DNA of 64,000 nucleotides, taken from positions 4,092,001 through 4,156,000 of the forward strand of contig OZ255624.1 in assembly GCA_965276675.1 (NCBI GenBank), in the 5' to 3' direction. Each line of letters starts with the position of its first letter. The stretch's first letter is position 1. Both the position numbers and the translations under genes were made by a program. Under the pieces are notes generated by a model that saw only the letters and a list, made by a program, of their open reading frames with translations, searched no databases and was not told the origin of the DNA. The DNA comes from G965276675 sp965276675. Lineage in GTDB: Bacteria; Acidobacteriota; Terriglobia; Terriglobales; Acidobacteriaceae. Positions 34,139 to 45,473 of this stretch are shown piece after piece.

Positions 34139-35392
34139 ATGCTCGCCCATTCGGTTCCGTTCAACCCCGAAGACCGTACCGGTTCTCTGTCGTCGCTACC
34201 GGAATCGCCTGCAGTCTTCGCCCTCTGTGCCGCGGATCGCGCGGACGGCACCCTCACTGAACCGTATCTAGGCAAAACGCCAAATCTGCGGCGGCGACTC
34301 CAGCGCTTCCTGAGCCCCGCGCCCTCGCAATCCAAGCGGCTGGAGTTGTCGCGCTATGTACGCCGCATCGAATACACGCCCACCGGTTCGGACTTCGAGT
34401 CGGACCTAGTCTTTTACAACGCCTCGCTTACCGTTCACGGCGCGGCCGCGCGCAAGCGCCTCCGGCTGCGCCCACCGGCGTTCCTTCGCATGTCGACGGC
34501 CAACGCGTTTCCGCGGCTCTACGTGACCAACAAGCTCGCGCGCTCGGCTGCAGGCTCCACCTTTGGGCCCTTCCCCACACGCACGGCGGCGGAGCGCTAT
34601 ACCGAAGCCGTCCTCGACCTCTTCCAGTTGCGCCGCTGCTTTGAGGACCTCGAGCCCTATCCCGAGCACCCCGCCTGCGCCTATGCCGAGATGAAGAAAT
34701 GCCTGGCGCCCTGCAATCAAAGCAGCACACCAGAGCGGTATGGGGAAGAGACGACGGCAGTCTTTGAGTTCCTGCGCACGCACGGCGCAAGCCTGCTCGC
34801 CAAGCTGGACGCCGAACGCACCGCGGCCTCGGACGCGCTCGACTTTGAAACCGCAGCGACCGTACATCAACGCTTTGCCAAGGCCGAGGCCGTAGCCGCC
34901 CAGGGGAGCGAAGCCGTGCGGCTGCTTTCGGAGCTCGCGGCCATCATTGTCCAGCCCGCCAGTGACCCATATCAGGTTTCGCTCTTCTCGCTCGCACGCG
35001 GCCTGCTCGCCGGACCAGTCCCCTACTCGACCGCCGGCATGCGCTTGCACAACGAGCAGTCCGGCTCGTCCTCGCTCTTCTCGCATCCAGTCGCCATCGA
35101 AGCCGTGCCGCTCGAAGCCGCGCAGGCCACCAGCGCCAGCACATTAGAGGACAGGCTGTCGGCAGCTCTTGGCGTCTTGGCACAAGCCGACCGCCCACCA
35201 TCGTGCACCCAGGAGACCGAAGACCACCTGGCCCTCTTCTCGCGCTGGTACTACCGCCCCCAGGCGCGCCGGGTAGGCGAAGCCATCTTCGCCGATGCAA
35301 ATGGCAGCTTCCCGCACAAGGCCCTGCTGCGCGCCATCTCCCGCGTAGCCCGCCAGGGACCGATCGCGCAAAGTCCCTCAGAGCCAGCATAA
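34139..35392 (+). CDS. Short UvrC-like GIY-YIG nuclease
   Basis: 417 residues against about 600 for UvrC. The GIY-YIG domain lies near residues 25-65 (AVFALCAA...PYLGKTPNLRRRL). Next is FGPFPTRTAAERYTEAVLDLFQLRRC with CxxYAEMKKCLAPC, matching the UvrC cysteine-rich segment, then a UVR domain (about 230-260, DFETAATVHQRFAKAEAV) that contacts UvrB. The RNase H-like 5' nuclease and HhH domains of UvrC are absent; the C-terminal 150 residues are a different, unassigned region. This layout resembles Cho-type or UvrC-derived proteins that make only the 3' cut. It has no clear ribosome-binding site outside the palindrome. Confidence 0.83.
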   Translation: MLAHSVPFNPEDRTGSLSSLPESPAVFALCAADRADGTLTEPYLGKTPNLRRRLQRFLSPAPSQSKRLELSRYVRRIEYTPTGSDFESDLVFYNASLTVHGAAARKRLRLRPPAFLRMSTANAFPRLYVTNKLARSAAGSTFGPFPTRTAAERYTEAVLDLFQLRRCFEDLEPYPEHPACAYAEMKKCLAPCNQSSTPERYGEETTAVFEFLRTHGASLLAKLDAERTAASDALDFETAATVHQRFAKAEAVAAQGSEAVRLLSELAAIIVQPASDPYQVSLFSLARGLLAGPVPYSTAGMRLHNEQSGSSSLFSHPVAIEAVPLEAAQATSASTLEDRLSAALGVLAQADRPPSCTQETEDHLALFSRWYYRPQARRVGEAIFADANGSFPHKALLRAISRVARQGPIAQSPSEPA

Positions 35393-35418
35393 GCTAAGCA
35401 TCTTGCAATCGCACTTAC

Positions 35419-35937
35419 CTAATCCGCCGGCCGGTCGATATAGCTGAACAGTTGGTCAAGCTCAACATAGATTTGGGTTTCCGGCACTGTCAAGATCCGC
35501 GCTGCTGTCCAGACATCGCCCACGCACATCTGCCCGGTCCTGGTCTTCGGATCGATGATCCAGACCGCGCCCACGCCCATCAGCTGGTAGTCGGCCACCC
35601 GCTCGCGCATCCCCGAGTAACTGTCGTCCGGCGACAAAATTTCGATGACCAGGATAGGAGGCGATACCAGAACGTCCGGCTGGCTCCCCGGCTTCACCAG
35701 CACCAGATCGGGGACGCGCACGCGCGACTGAGCCACTCGGGTTCTCTGTTCGGTTGACCCCATCACATTCCATGCGGTCTCGTGATCCCAGAACCATCCA
35801 GCCAACGCTGCCTGAACTCTGGCGTGCTCCCACTTGCCCACGTTGCGCTCCCGGACCTCTCCATCGATATATTCACGATCAGGGCGGTACGCCGTATCGA
35901 GGTAGTCGCTGATCGAGATGTGGGCCTGTGTCGCCAT
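35419..35937 (-). CDS. Uma2-family (DUF820) restriction-fold endonuclease
   Basis: 172 residues. The Uma2 fold belongs to the PD-(D/E)XK superfamily. Visible: SDYLDTAYRPDREYIDGEVRER at the N-terminus, VRVPDLVLVKPGS (PD motif), PPILVIEILSPDDSYS (the ExLSP(D/E) motif with catalytic Glu) and a YQLMGVGAVWIIDPKTRTGQ strand. These proteins are abundant in cyanobacteria, acidobacteria and others and their roles are unknown. It is convergent with the UvrC-like gene with a 27-base gap. A single gene with its own upstream region (35938-36008) and no partner. Confidence 0.9.
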   Translation of the reverse strand: MATQAHISISDYLDTAYRPDREYIDGEVRERNVGKWEHARVQAALAGWFWDHETAWNVMGSTEQRTRVAQSRVRVPDLVLVKPGSQPDVLVSPPILVIEILSPDDSYSGMRERVADYQLMGVGAVWIIDPKTRTGQMCVGDVWTAARILTVPETQIYVELDQLFSYIDRPAD

Positions 35938-36020
35938 TGCGTGCCTCTACGATGCGGTCAGTTTAGCACCGCCCATGGATAAATTATCTCGGTGTATGCT
36001 TTGCCTAAGTGGAGGGCACC

Positions 36021-36464
36021 GTGTCGGAATCCTCAACGAACAGCTTCGGTCCGCCAGTGCCGGTCTTTCGCGTCAAAGACGTGGATGCCAGCATCCACTA
36101 CTACCTGGACGCTCTTGATTTCGAGCTACGATGGCGAGCGGGCGACGGACTTGCCTGCGTCGCGCGGGAAAAGTGCTCCATCTTCCTCACCAATGACAAT
36201 CAGAGCCAGCCGCGAATGTGGATATGGATTGGCATCGCGGATATCCGGGCACTACACGCACACTACGTGACCTCCGGTGCAAAAATCCGGAACCCTCCAA
36301 ATAATTTTGAATGGGCAGTAGAGATGCAGGTCGAAGACCTCGACGGCAACGTCTTGCGCATCGGCTCCGATCCAGAAAAAGATAAGCCGCTCGGCGTGTG
36401 GCGAGACGCAGACGGGATTTGCTGGAGACATCTGGGCAATGAAAAGTACGAGCGCAGCGGCTGA
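36021..36464 (+). CDS. VOC-superfamily (glyoxalase/dioxygenase fold) protein
   Basis: 147 residues from GTG 36021, which has GGAGGG five bases upstream; an earlier GTG at 36009 is less likely. The fold is betaalphabetabetabeta, with PVFRVKDVDASIHYYLDAL at the start and VEDLDGNVLRIGSDPEKD near the end, the usual VOC pattern. A glutamate (VEMQVEDLDGN) at the metal position is present, but the first metal His is not obvious (PVPVFRVKD), so it may not be a glyoxalase. Bleomycin-resistance-like sequestration or a lyase activity is possible. No neighbouring gene points to a substrate. Confidence 0.78.
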   Translation: MSESSTNSFGPPVPVFRVKDVDASIHYYLDALDFELRWRAGDGLACVAREKCSIFLTNDNQSQPRMWIWIGIADIRALHAHYVTSGAKIRNPPNNFEWAVEMQVEDLDGNVLRIGSDPEKDKPLGVWRDADGICWRHLGNEKYERSG

Positions 36465-36605
36465 ACTGTAACACCACTCTCCGTGGTACCCAAGTGCTTG
36501 CAAAACCGTGTCGGTAACTACCGAATCGGCAATAAACAGGAATAAGGCCTCCTCTAAGCTCCGCCACGTAGTCGACCCCCAACCCCACTGGTACACTAGC
36601 CGTGC

Positions 36606-37289
36606 GTGGTTCAACTCCTACCCTCTATCCTTTCGTCCGATTTCGCGCGGCTTGCCGACCAGGTATCAGCAGCTGAGCGTGGTGGTGGCACCGTCATCCA
36701 CGTGGACGTGATGGATGGTCACTTCGTCCCCAATATCACGCTCGGGCCTCCGGTGGTGAAGTCCTTGCGCAAGGCTACCTCTCTGCCGCTCGACTGCCAT
36801 CTGATGATCGAAAATCCGGACGAGTTCATTCCCGCCTTCGCCGATGCGGGCGCGAACTGGATTGGCGTGCACTACGAAGCCTGCCGGCATCTGCACCGCA
36901 CGGTCCAGCACATACGCGACAACGGAATGGAGCCAGGCGTCGTGATCAATCCGGCTACCCGCGTCGACTTCCTGTATGACATCCTGCCGATGCTGCACCA
37001 CGTTCTCATCATGTGCGTGAATCCTGGCTTTGGCGGACAGAAGTTTATCCCTTTCTCGCTGGACAAGATCCGCTATCTACGCGAGCTGCGAGCCGAGCGC
37101 AATCTCACGTTCAAGATTGAAGTCGATGGCGGGGTCGCTCACGATACGGTTGCCTCCGTGGTCGAAGCAGGAGCAGAGCTGCTCGTCGCGGGCAGCGCGG
37201 TCTTCGATGACAACGAACCCGAGAAGCGGAGTCGTGAGTTGCTGGAGCTGGCGCGCCAGGCCGAGAGTGCGATGGCGCAAGTTGGATAG
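36606..37289 (+). CDS. rpe: Ribulose-phosphate 3-epimerase
   Basis: 227 residues, GTG start. It interconverts ribulose-5-phosphate and xylulose-5-phosphate in the pentose phosphate pathway. Motifs: LPSILSSDFARLADQV, HVDVMDGHFVPNITLGPPVV (metal-binding His/Asp), LDCHLMIENPDEF, VHYEACRHL, MCVNPGFGGQKF and IEVDGGV with the catalytic Asp and the phosphate loop near VAGSAVF. The start is close to the preceding gene on the same strand, with a gap of about 140 bases; bamD follows about 170 bases later. Housekeeping, no oddities noticed. Confidence 0.97.
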   Translation: MVQLLPSILSSDFARLADQVSAAERGGGTVIHVDVMDGHFVPNITLGPPVVKSLRKATSLPLDCHLMIENPDEFIPAFADAGANWIGVHYEACRHLHRTVQHIRDNGMEPGVVINPATRVDFLYDILPMLHHVLIMCVNPGFGGQKFIPFSLDKIRYLRELRAERNLTFKIEVDGGVAHDTVASVVEAGAELLVAGSAVFDDNEPEKRSRELLELARQAESAMAQVG

Positions 37290-37459
37290 GCGCAGGTGCC
37301 GTGAGTAGAATGAACGCAAGCGGTCATGTCAGACACTCCGCGCCGCATATTTCAGAGTGCAGGGTTGATCTCCAGACCCCAAAAGTTAGACCCGATATTA
37401 CCGAGAGTGGTATGAGTTCCTTCAAGACAGGACCAGCCATGACTCAGAGGTTTTCAGTT

Positions 37460-39130
37460 ATGAAGCGTTTTCTTCCCAGCATCTCCGTCGCTTGCCTGTT
37501 TGCGATCTTTGCCGGCGTCGCCGATTTCCACAGCACAGCTGACGCCCAGATATTCAGGCACGGTGACAAAAGCCGCAAGCCCAAGAAGGCCAGCCCTGCC
37601 GATCCGCTCGCCGGCGTCACCTCCAAGCAGCCGGATAAGGAGCTCTTCGACAAAGCATTGCTGGCGCTCAAAAAGGGCAAGTACGACGTGGCACGGCTTG
37701 ACCTGCAGACGCTGCTGAACACCTATCCGGAGTCCGAGTTCCAGATGCGCGCCAAGCTGGCAGTCGGGGATACCTGGTTCAAGGAAGGTGGCACTGCGGC
37801 GCTACAGCAGGCCGAGGCTGAGTACAAGGACTTCGAAACCTTTTTCCCGAATACGCCGGAAGCGGCCGAAGCGCAGATGAAGGTCGCCGACATCTACTAC
37901 ATGCAGATGGAGAAGCCGGACCGCGACCCGACTAACGTGGAACGTGCGGAGCAGGAGTACCGCACGATGATCCAGCAATTCCCTGACTCCACCCTGATCC
38001 CCCGTGCCAAGCAGCGCCTGCGCGAGACGCAAGAGGTGCTTGCAGACCGGCAATACGCCGTGGGCAGCTTCTACGGGACGCACGAGAACTGGGCCGCTAC
38101 CATCGCCCGGCTGCAGACGCTAACGGACAGCTACCCCCTCTACAGCCATAGTGATATGGCCCTGCTCCAGTTGGGCGACGCGTATGCAGCGGAGGCGACC
38201 ATCGCCTCTGGCCTGAATATCAACAAAGCAGCGAAGGAACGGCTGATCGCCACCTACGATGATCGTGCCGCGCAAGCATACAACCGCGTGGTGATGCGCT
38301 ATCCCATGGCGCCCCATGTGGAAGATGCCCGCGAACGGCTGATTGGCCTGGGACGGCAGGTGCCAGAGCCCTCGCAGGCCGCGCTCGCCGAGAATGAAGC
38401 AGAAGAGCAGAGCCGCGTGAATGTGAAGTTGCGTGATAAAGCGATGCTTCTGATCAAACACGGTCCCTCCACGATCGAGGCGGCGCGCGTGGGCGAACCG
38501 ACGATGGCCAATCCGAAGATCATCACGGCTCCAGAGATCAGCAAAGAGAATGTGGCCATCTTCAACGCTGCTAACACCGGCAAAGCGATCCCAACCACGG
38601 TCAATTCGGCGACGACACCCTCCGAGGCGGTCAGGAACGGGACCGCAGCGCCGCGCACCGGCGACCCAGCACGTCCGCAGCTTGAGGAGGTGCCTGAGGG
38701 TGGTGGAACAGGGATCGGCGCCACCATTCTCGGCGATAACCCTGGGGGCGCCGAGACCGTGATCAATAACAACAATGGCCGGAGCAGCAATGGCGCCACG
38801 CCGCCAGCCGCCAAGGACGAGGGCACGGCCGGGAGCACCTTTGCGCCGGCAGGTAATGAGACCGCCACACCAGCCCCAGCCGATACCAACACTGGCCTGA
38901 GCGCCGTTGGCCCCACCAACAACACTCCAGTGCCACCGGTGGAGAAACCAGCCCCAGCGACGCCGCAGGTCAATGATGCGCATGGCGGCAGTACGGCTCA
39001 AGTGCAGACCGGGACCACTGCCAGCGGCCGCAGAAGCAAGAAGAACCCGAAAGTCAAAAACGACAGCAGCACTGAGTCTTCCAGCAAGCACCCGAAGAAG
39101 AAGGGCTTAGACAAGCTGAACCCGTTCTAA
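37460..39130 (+). CDS. bamD: BamD-type outer membrane assembly factor with a long C-terminal tail
   Basis: 556 residues from ATG 37460, which has AGAGG upstream; in-frame starts at 37301 and 37439 would precede the signal peptide. The N-terminus (KRFLPSISVACLFAIFAGVADFHSTADAQ) is an export signal, though a clean lipobox as in E. coli BamD is not obvious. TPR repeats follow: FDKALLALKKGKYDVARLDLQTLLNTYPESEF and AEQEYRTMIQQFPDSTLIPRAKQRL, with DRQYAVGSFYGTHENW in the middle. BamD partners BamA in inserting beta-barrels. After about residue 350 the protein becomes Asn/Thr/Pro/Ala-rich and ends in a Lys-rich tail (RRSKKNPKVKN, KHPKKKGLDKLNPF), about 200 residues longer than usual. Confidence 0.88.
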   Translation: MKRFLPSISVACLFAIFAGVADFHSTADAQIFRHGDKSRKPKKASPADPLAGVTSKQPDKELFDKALLALKKGKYDVARLDLQTLLNTYPESEFQMRAKLAVGDTWFKEGGTAALQQAEAEYKDFETFFPNTPEAAEAQMKVADIYYMQMEKPDRDPTNVERAEQEYRTMIQQFPDSTLIPRAKQRLRETQEVLADRQYAVGSFYGTHENWAATIARLQTLTDSYPLYSHSDMALLQLGDAYAAEATIASGLNINKAAKERLIATYDDRAAQAYNRVVMRYPMAPHVEDARERLIGLGRQVPEPSQAALAENEAEEQSRVNVKLRDKAMLLIKHGPSTIEAARVGEPTMANPKIITAPEISKENVAIFNAANTGKAIPTTVNSATTPSEAVRNGTAAPRTGDPARPQLEEVPEGGGTGIGATILGDNPGGAETVINNNNGRSSNGATPPAAKDEGTAGSTFAPAGNETATPAPADTNTGLSAVGPTNNTPVPPVEKPAPATPQVNDAHGGSTAQVQTGTTASGRRSKKNPKVKNDSSTESSSKHPKKKGLDKLNPF

Positions 39131-39254
39131 ATGCACGCTTCAGCCGAACGGCAGCCAACAGCAGGAACATCAGTGACCGGATCGCAACTGGTGTTCCCTG
39201 CTTTCTGATCCTGCTCCTGCTGTGACTCTGCACACGCTGCTACCCTGAACTCTC

Positions 39255-42020
<2,766 letters not shown>

Positions 42021-42106
42021 ACCGCCCTCGCCGAAATGCGCTCCGATTGACTTCGCCAGCAGAGCCAGGCGCTCGGGAAGCCTCTAGCGGTTATCATTAT
42101 TGACGT

Positions 42107-42991
42107 ATGGATTGGAAGAGCAAGCGGGTCGAAGCCACTCTCGAACAGGCACTGCTGGAAGATAAGGCGCTCAACGACGTCACTACCGCGGTCACCATCG
42201 ACCCTGCTCTGCGTGCTTCGGGCACCATCATCGCCAAGCAGGAGTGTGTGGTCGCCGGCCTGGGGTGCATTCCCCGTTTTCTGGAGATCTACGCCCGGCT
42301 GTCGAAGCACAACTCAGGCCGCTATGAGGTGGTTCACCATCCGGAGATCTTCGATGGAGTGCACGTGAAAAAGGGGCAGGCGCTTGCGGTCATCCGCCAC
42401 AACGCGCGCGTGATCCTCGCCTGTGAGCGGGTCATCCTGAATCTCATGCAGCGCATGAGTGGCATCGCGACCATCACGCGTCAGTACGTCGATCAGGTCG
42501 CCGGGACAAAGGTCAAGGTGCTGGACACGCGCAAAACCGTTCCCGGGCTGCGGCTGCTCGATAAATACGCAGTCTGCTGTGGCGGCGGCGAGAACCACCG
42601 CCTCGACCTCTCTGACGGCATTCTGATCAAGAACAACCACATCACGCTCGGCGGCGGTCTGCCGAAGGTGCTGGCCAGTGCGCTCCGGCAGCGCCAGCCG
42701 GGGCAGCGCGTGCAGGTAGAGGTGCGCACAGTGGAGGAGCTGACGCAGGCGCTCGACGGCGGCGCGGAGGCTCTGCTCATCGACAACATGACTCCAGAGC
42801 AGGTGGCAGCGGCGGTCCGGAGCGTCCGCGCACGTGGGCTGGCGATTCCCATCGAAGCCTCTGGCGGCATCACGCTCGATTCGATTCGCGCCTATGCGCT
42901 CGCCGGTCCGGACTACATTTCTTCAGGATCGCTCACACACTCGGCGACGGCTGTCGACCTGAGCATGCGCATCGTCGCGGAGACAATCTAA
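42107..42991 (+). CDS. nadC: Nicotinate-nucleotide pyrophosphorylase (carboxylating)
   Basis: 294 residues. It makes nicotinate mononucleotide from quinolinate and PRPP in de novo NAD synthesis. Motifs: EDKALNDVTTAVTIDP (active-site loop), ILACERVILNLMQRMSGIAT, VLDTRKTVPGLRLLDKYAVCCGGGENHRLDLSDGILIKNNH (the basic quinolinate pocket) and VEVRTVEELTQALDGGAEALLIDNM. No nadA or nadB in the window. It is the first of a run nadC-birA-coaX-unknown-methyltransferase with small gaps, so co-transcription is likely. The start has no unusual features. Confidence 0.96.
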   Translation: MDWKSKRVEATLEQALLEDKALNDVTTAVTIDPALRASGTIIAKQECVVAGLGCIPRFLEIYARLSKHNSGRYEVVHHPEIFDGVHVKKGQALAVIRHNARVILACERVILNLMQRMSGIATITRQYVDQVAGTKVKVLDTRKTVPGLRLLDKYAVCCGGGENHRLDLSDGILIKNNHITLGGGLPKVLASALRQRQPGQRVQVEVRTVEELTQALDGGAEALLIDNMTPEQVAAAVRSVRARGLAIPIEASGGITLDSIRAYALAGPDYISSGSLTHSATAVDLSMRIVAETI

Positions 42992-42994
42992 GAA

Positions 42995-43897
42995 ATGTAC
43001 CTCCGTACGGACAAGACCCTCCCAGAGCGGAACTTCGCCTCAGAGGATGCCGCAACTCAGGACACGTACGACATCCCTGAACTCGACCGCGCGCTCGCCG
43101 GAACGCCCTTTGCAGAAAACATCCACTTCTTCCCCACAATTCACTCCACAAATACGCTGGCTATGCAGGCAGCAGACAGTGGTGCCCCGGAGGGGCTGGT
43201 CTACCTGGCCGACGAGCAGACTGCCGGCCGTGGGCGCGGCGCCCATGGTTGGGAGTCCGCGCCGGGCTCCGGGCTCTATGTCAGCATTCTGCTGCGTCCC
43301 GTGATGGCTCCCGCAGACGTGCTCTGGCTTTCACTCGCCGCCGGGCTCGCTGTTGCCGAAGCAGTGCGCGAGGTGACGACGCTGCAGGCAGACATTCGCT
43401 GGCCCAACGACCTGCTACTCTCCGGACGCAAGTTCTGCGGCATTCTCACGGAGTTGAACGCCGAGGTCACGCGTGTGCGCCACGCCGTGGTCGGCATCGG
43501 CATCAATGTGCACCAGGCAGCATTTCCACCCGAGCTCGCGACGACCGCAACGTCGCTGGCAATTGAAACCGGACAGCGCTCGTGGCGCCGGCAGGATTTG
43601 CTCATCGCGCTTCTCCATGCCCTGCTGCGTGAGGAGAAGGCCCTCACGACCTCCGGCTGTATTGACCGGGTATCCGCTGACATCCTCCGTCGCCTCAACG
43701 AGAGCTCCTCGTGGATTCGTGGCAAGCACGTGACGGTGGAAGAAGCCGATAGCTTCTCCGGCGTGACGGATGGACTAGACAGCCGCGGCTTCCTGCGCGT
43801 GCGCACCGCGGACGGCGTGCGGACCGTCCTCTCCGGGGGTGTCCGCCCCTTTTACGCGCAAGCTAACCGCGGAAGCGAGCTCAACCTATGCTCCTGA
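42995..43897 (+). CDS. birA: Biotin-[acetyl-CoA-carboxylase] ligase
   Basis: 300 residues, no N-terminal DNA-binding wing, so probably a pure ligase and not a repressor (E. coli BirA is 321 with an HTH domain). Motifs: FPTIHSTNTLAMQAADSGAPEGLVYLADEQTAGRGRGAHGWES (biotin-adenylate loop, GRGRG), LLSGRKFCGILTELN with the catalytic Lys, GIGINVH. It starts three bases after nadC stops and overlaps coaX by 10 bases. It attaches biotin to the carboxyl carrier of acetyl-CoA carboxylase. The N-terminal 40 residues before FAENIHFFPT are an unassigned extension. Confidence 0.93.
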   Translation: MYLRTDKTLPERNFASEDAATQDTYDIPELDRALAGTPFAENIHFFPTIHSTNTLAMQAADSGAPEGLVYLADEQTAGRGRGAHGWESAPGSGLYVSILLRPVMAPADVLWLSLAAGLAVAEAVREVTTLQADIRWPNDLLLSGRKFCGILTELNAEVTRVRHAVVGIGINVHQAAFPPELATTATSLAIETGQRSWRRQDLLIALLHALLREEKALTTSGCIDRVSADILRRLNESSSWIRGKHVTVEEADSFSGVTDGLDSRGFLRVRTADGVRTVLSGGVRPFYAQANRGSELNLCS

Positions 43898-44688
43898 CTG
43901 TCGATGTCGGCAACACCAATACGGTCCTCGGCCTCTATCGGCTCGACCCGCCGGAGCTCCTGGCCGACTGGCGCGTGACCACGCACAAGACCCAGACCTC
44001 AGACGAATACGGCGTTCTCTTTCTCCAGCTCTTTGCCATGCGGCAGATCGACGCTGCGGCCGTCACGGCGATCATTATTTCCTCCGTGGTGCCGCCCATC
44101 GACAGCACGTTCCGGCGCGTCTGCGAACAGTATTTTCACCAGAAGCCGATCTTCGTCGAGCCAGGGATCAAGACCGGCATGCCTATCCTGGTCGACAACC
44201 CCGCAGAGCTCGGCGCCGACCGGCTGGTCAACTGCGTAGCGGCATTTGCCCGCTATGGCGGTCCGGTGATCGTCGTCGACTTCGGCACCGCCACCACCTT
44301 TGACGTCATCACGGCCAAGGGCGAGTACATCGGCGGCGTTATCGCGCCGGGACTCGGCATCTCCGCAGACGCGCTCTTCTTGCGCACCGCGAAGCTGGCC
44401 CGCGTCGACATCAAGCGGCCCTGTCAGGTCATAGGCACCAACACCACGGCCCACCTGCAGAGCGGGCTCTTCTACGGCTACATCGGCCTGGTCGACGGCA
44501 TCCTTGAACGCATCATCACAGAGCTGGGCGGCAGCACACCCCCGACTGTCGTGGCCACAGGAGGCCTGGCCCGCATGGTGCTCGACGACTCCAAGTACAT
44601 CACCGAGATCGACGACATGCTCACGCTGGACGGACTGCGCATCCTCTACGAACGCAACCGCACCCCGAAGACGAAGACGCCAGCCTGA
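43888..44688 (+). CDS. coaX: Type III pantothenate kinase
   Basis: 266 residues. It phosphorylates pantothenate in the first step of CoA synthesis, in the ASKHA fold and not inhibited by CoA. Motifs: LLTVDVGNTNTVLGLY (phosphate 1), LGADRLVNCVAAFARY, VIVVDFGTATTFDVITAKGEYIGGVIAPG (phosphate 2), VVATGGLARMV (adenosine motif). The start overlaps birA by 10 bases; CoaX is often located next to birA in bacteria, with which it was historically grouped. Housekeeping, no oddity. Confidence 0.96.
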   Translation: MLLTVDVGNTNTVLGLYRLDPPELLADWRVTTHKTQTSDEYGVLFLQLFAMRQIDAAAVTAIIISSVVPPIDSTFRRVCEQYFHQKPIFVEPGIKTGMPILVDNPAELGADRLVNCVAAFARYGGPVIVVDFGTATTFDVITAKGEYIGGVIAPGLGISADALFLRTAKLARVDIKRPCQVIGTNTTAHLQSGLFYGYIGLVDGILERIITELGGSTPPTVVATGGLARMVLDDSKYITEIDDMLTLDGLRILYERNRTPKTKTPA

Positions 44689-44770
44689 CAGACGGCCACT
44701 CTGCCTTACACTGGTGTTGACTGAATCCGACGCACGCTCCACTGCTGACGATTCCCTATTCCCTATCTCC

Positions 44771-45469
44771 TTGCAAAACTACTTCAACTATTTCACCGAG
44801 ATTGAAGAACACTTCGCGCGCCGTCGCGGATCGCTAGTGCTCCTGTCCACGCTGGATTGGGCATTGATCGAGACCTGGCGCGAGGCCGGAGTGCCCCTGG
44901 CTGCCGTGCTGCGCGGCATCGACGACGCCTTCGACAAGCACGAAGCCCGCAAGACCAAGGGCACGGCGCGCAAGGTCAATGGACTGGCCTGGGCCGCGCA
45001 ATCCGTAATGGTCGCCGTAGAGGAAATGAAAGAGGCCGCTGTGGGAGGTGCACCCGCGAAAGACGCCGGCCCGGCGAGCGGTCTGGAGTCAGAGCGCATC
45101 GGCGCCCATCTCGACTCTTGCGCGCGCGACTTCGCGTCCGCCTCGACCAAACACCCGGCACTTCGCGAGTTCGCAACCCGGCTCGCCGAGCTGGCGCAAG
45201 CGATGCAAAGCGCGCCCCAGAAGCTCCAAGAGCTGGAACGCAACCTCGCCGTCCTGGAAGAAAAGCTGATCGCCGTCCTGCTCACCACCACACCGGAGGC
45301 CGACCTGCTCGCCTTGCGCGAACAGGCCGCGAGTGAGCTCGCCCCATACCGCAGCCGCATGCAGGCGGTGCAGATCCGCCAGATCGAACAACAGTTCCTT
45401 AACAAGCGCCTCTTCGAGCGCTACCGGCTGCCGCGCATCAGCCTTTTCTACATGCCGCAGCGAGACTAG
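44771..45469 (+). CDS. Conserved acidobacterial-looking helical protein of unknown function
   Basis: 232 residues from TTG 44771; in-frame GTG 44714 or TTG 44717 would add about 19 residues, and none has a good Shine-Dalgarno. Starts LQNYFNYFTEIEEHFARRRG, then LVLLSTLDWALIETWREAGVPLAAVLRGIDDAFDKHEARK, followed by a long Ala/Glu/Arg-rich coiled coil (LREFATRLAELAQAMQSAPQKLQELERNLAVLEEKLIAVLL). The first block resembles recurrent small proteins in Acidobacteriota genomes that I recall only as hypothetical. It lies between coaX and an RNA methyltransferase and overlaps neither (gap 82 bases, then 4 bases to the next gene). Role unknown. Confidence 0.75.
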   Translation: MQNYFNYFTEIEEHFARRRGSLVLLSTLDWALIETWREAGVPLAAVLRGIDDAFDKHEARKTKGTARKVNGLAWAAQSVMVAVEEMKEAAVGGAPAKDAGPASGLESERIGAHLDSCARDFASASTKHPALREFATRLAELAQAMQSAPQKLQELERNLAVLEEKLIAVLLTTTPEADLLALREQAASELAPYRSRMQAVQIRQIEQQFLNKRLFERYRLPRISLFYMPQRD

Positions 45470-45473
45470 ACCC

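Noticed and set aside
36187..36614. Minus-strand frames antisense to the VOC gene
   Set aside because: The plus strand has a clear VOC protein with a good ribosome-binding site.
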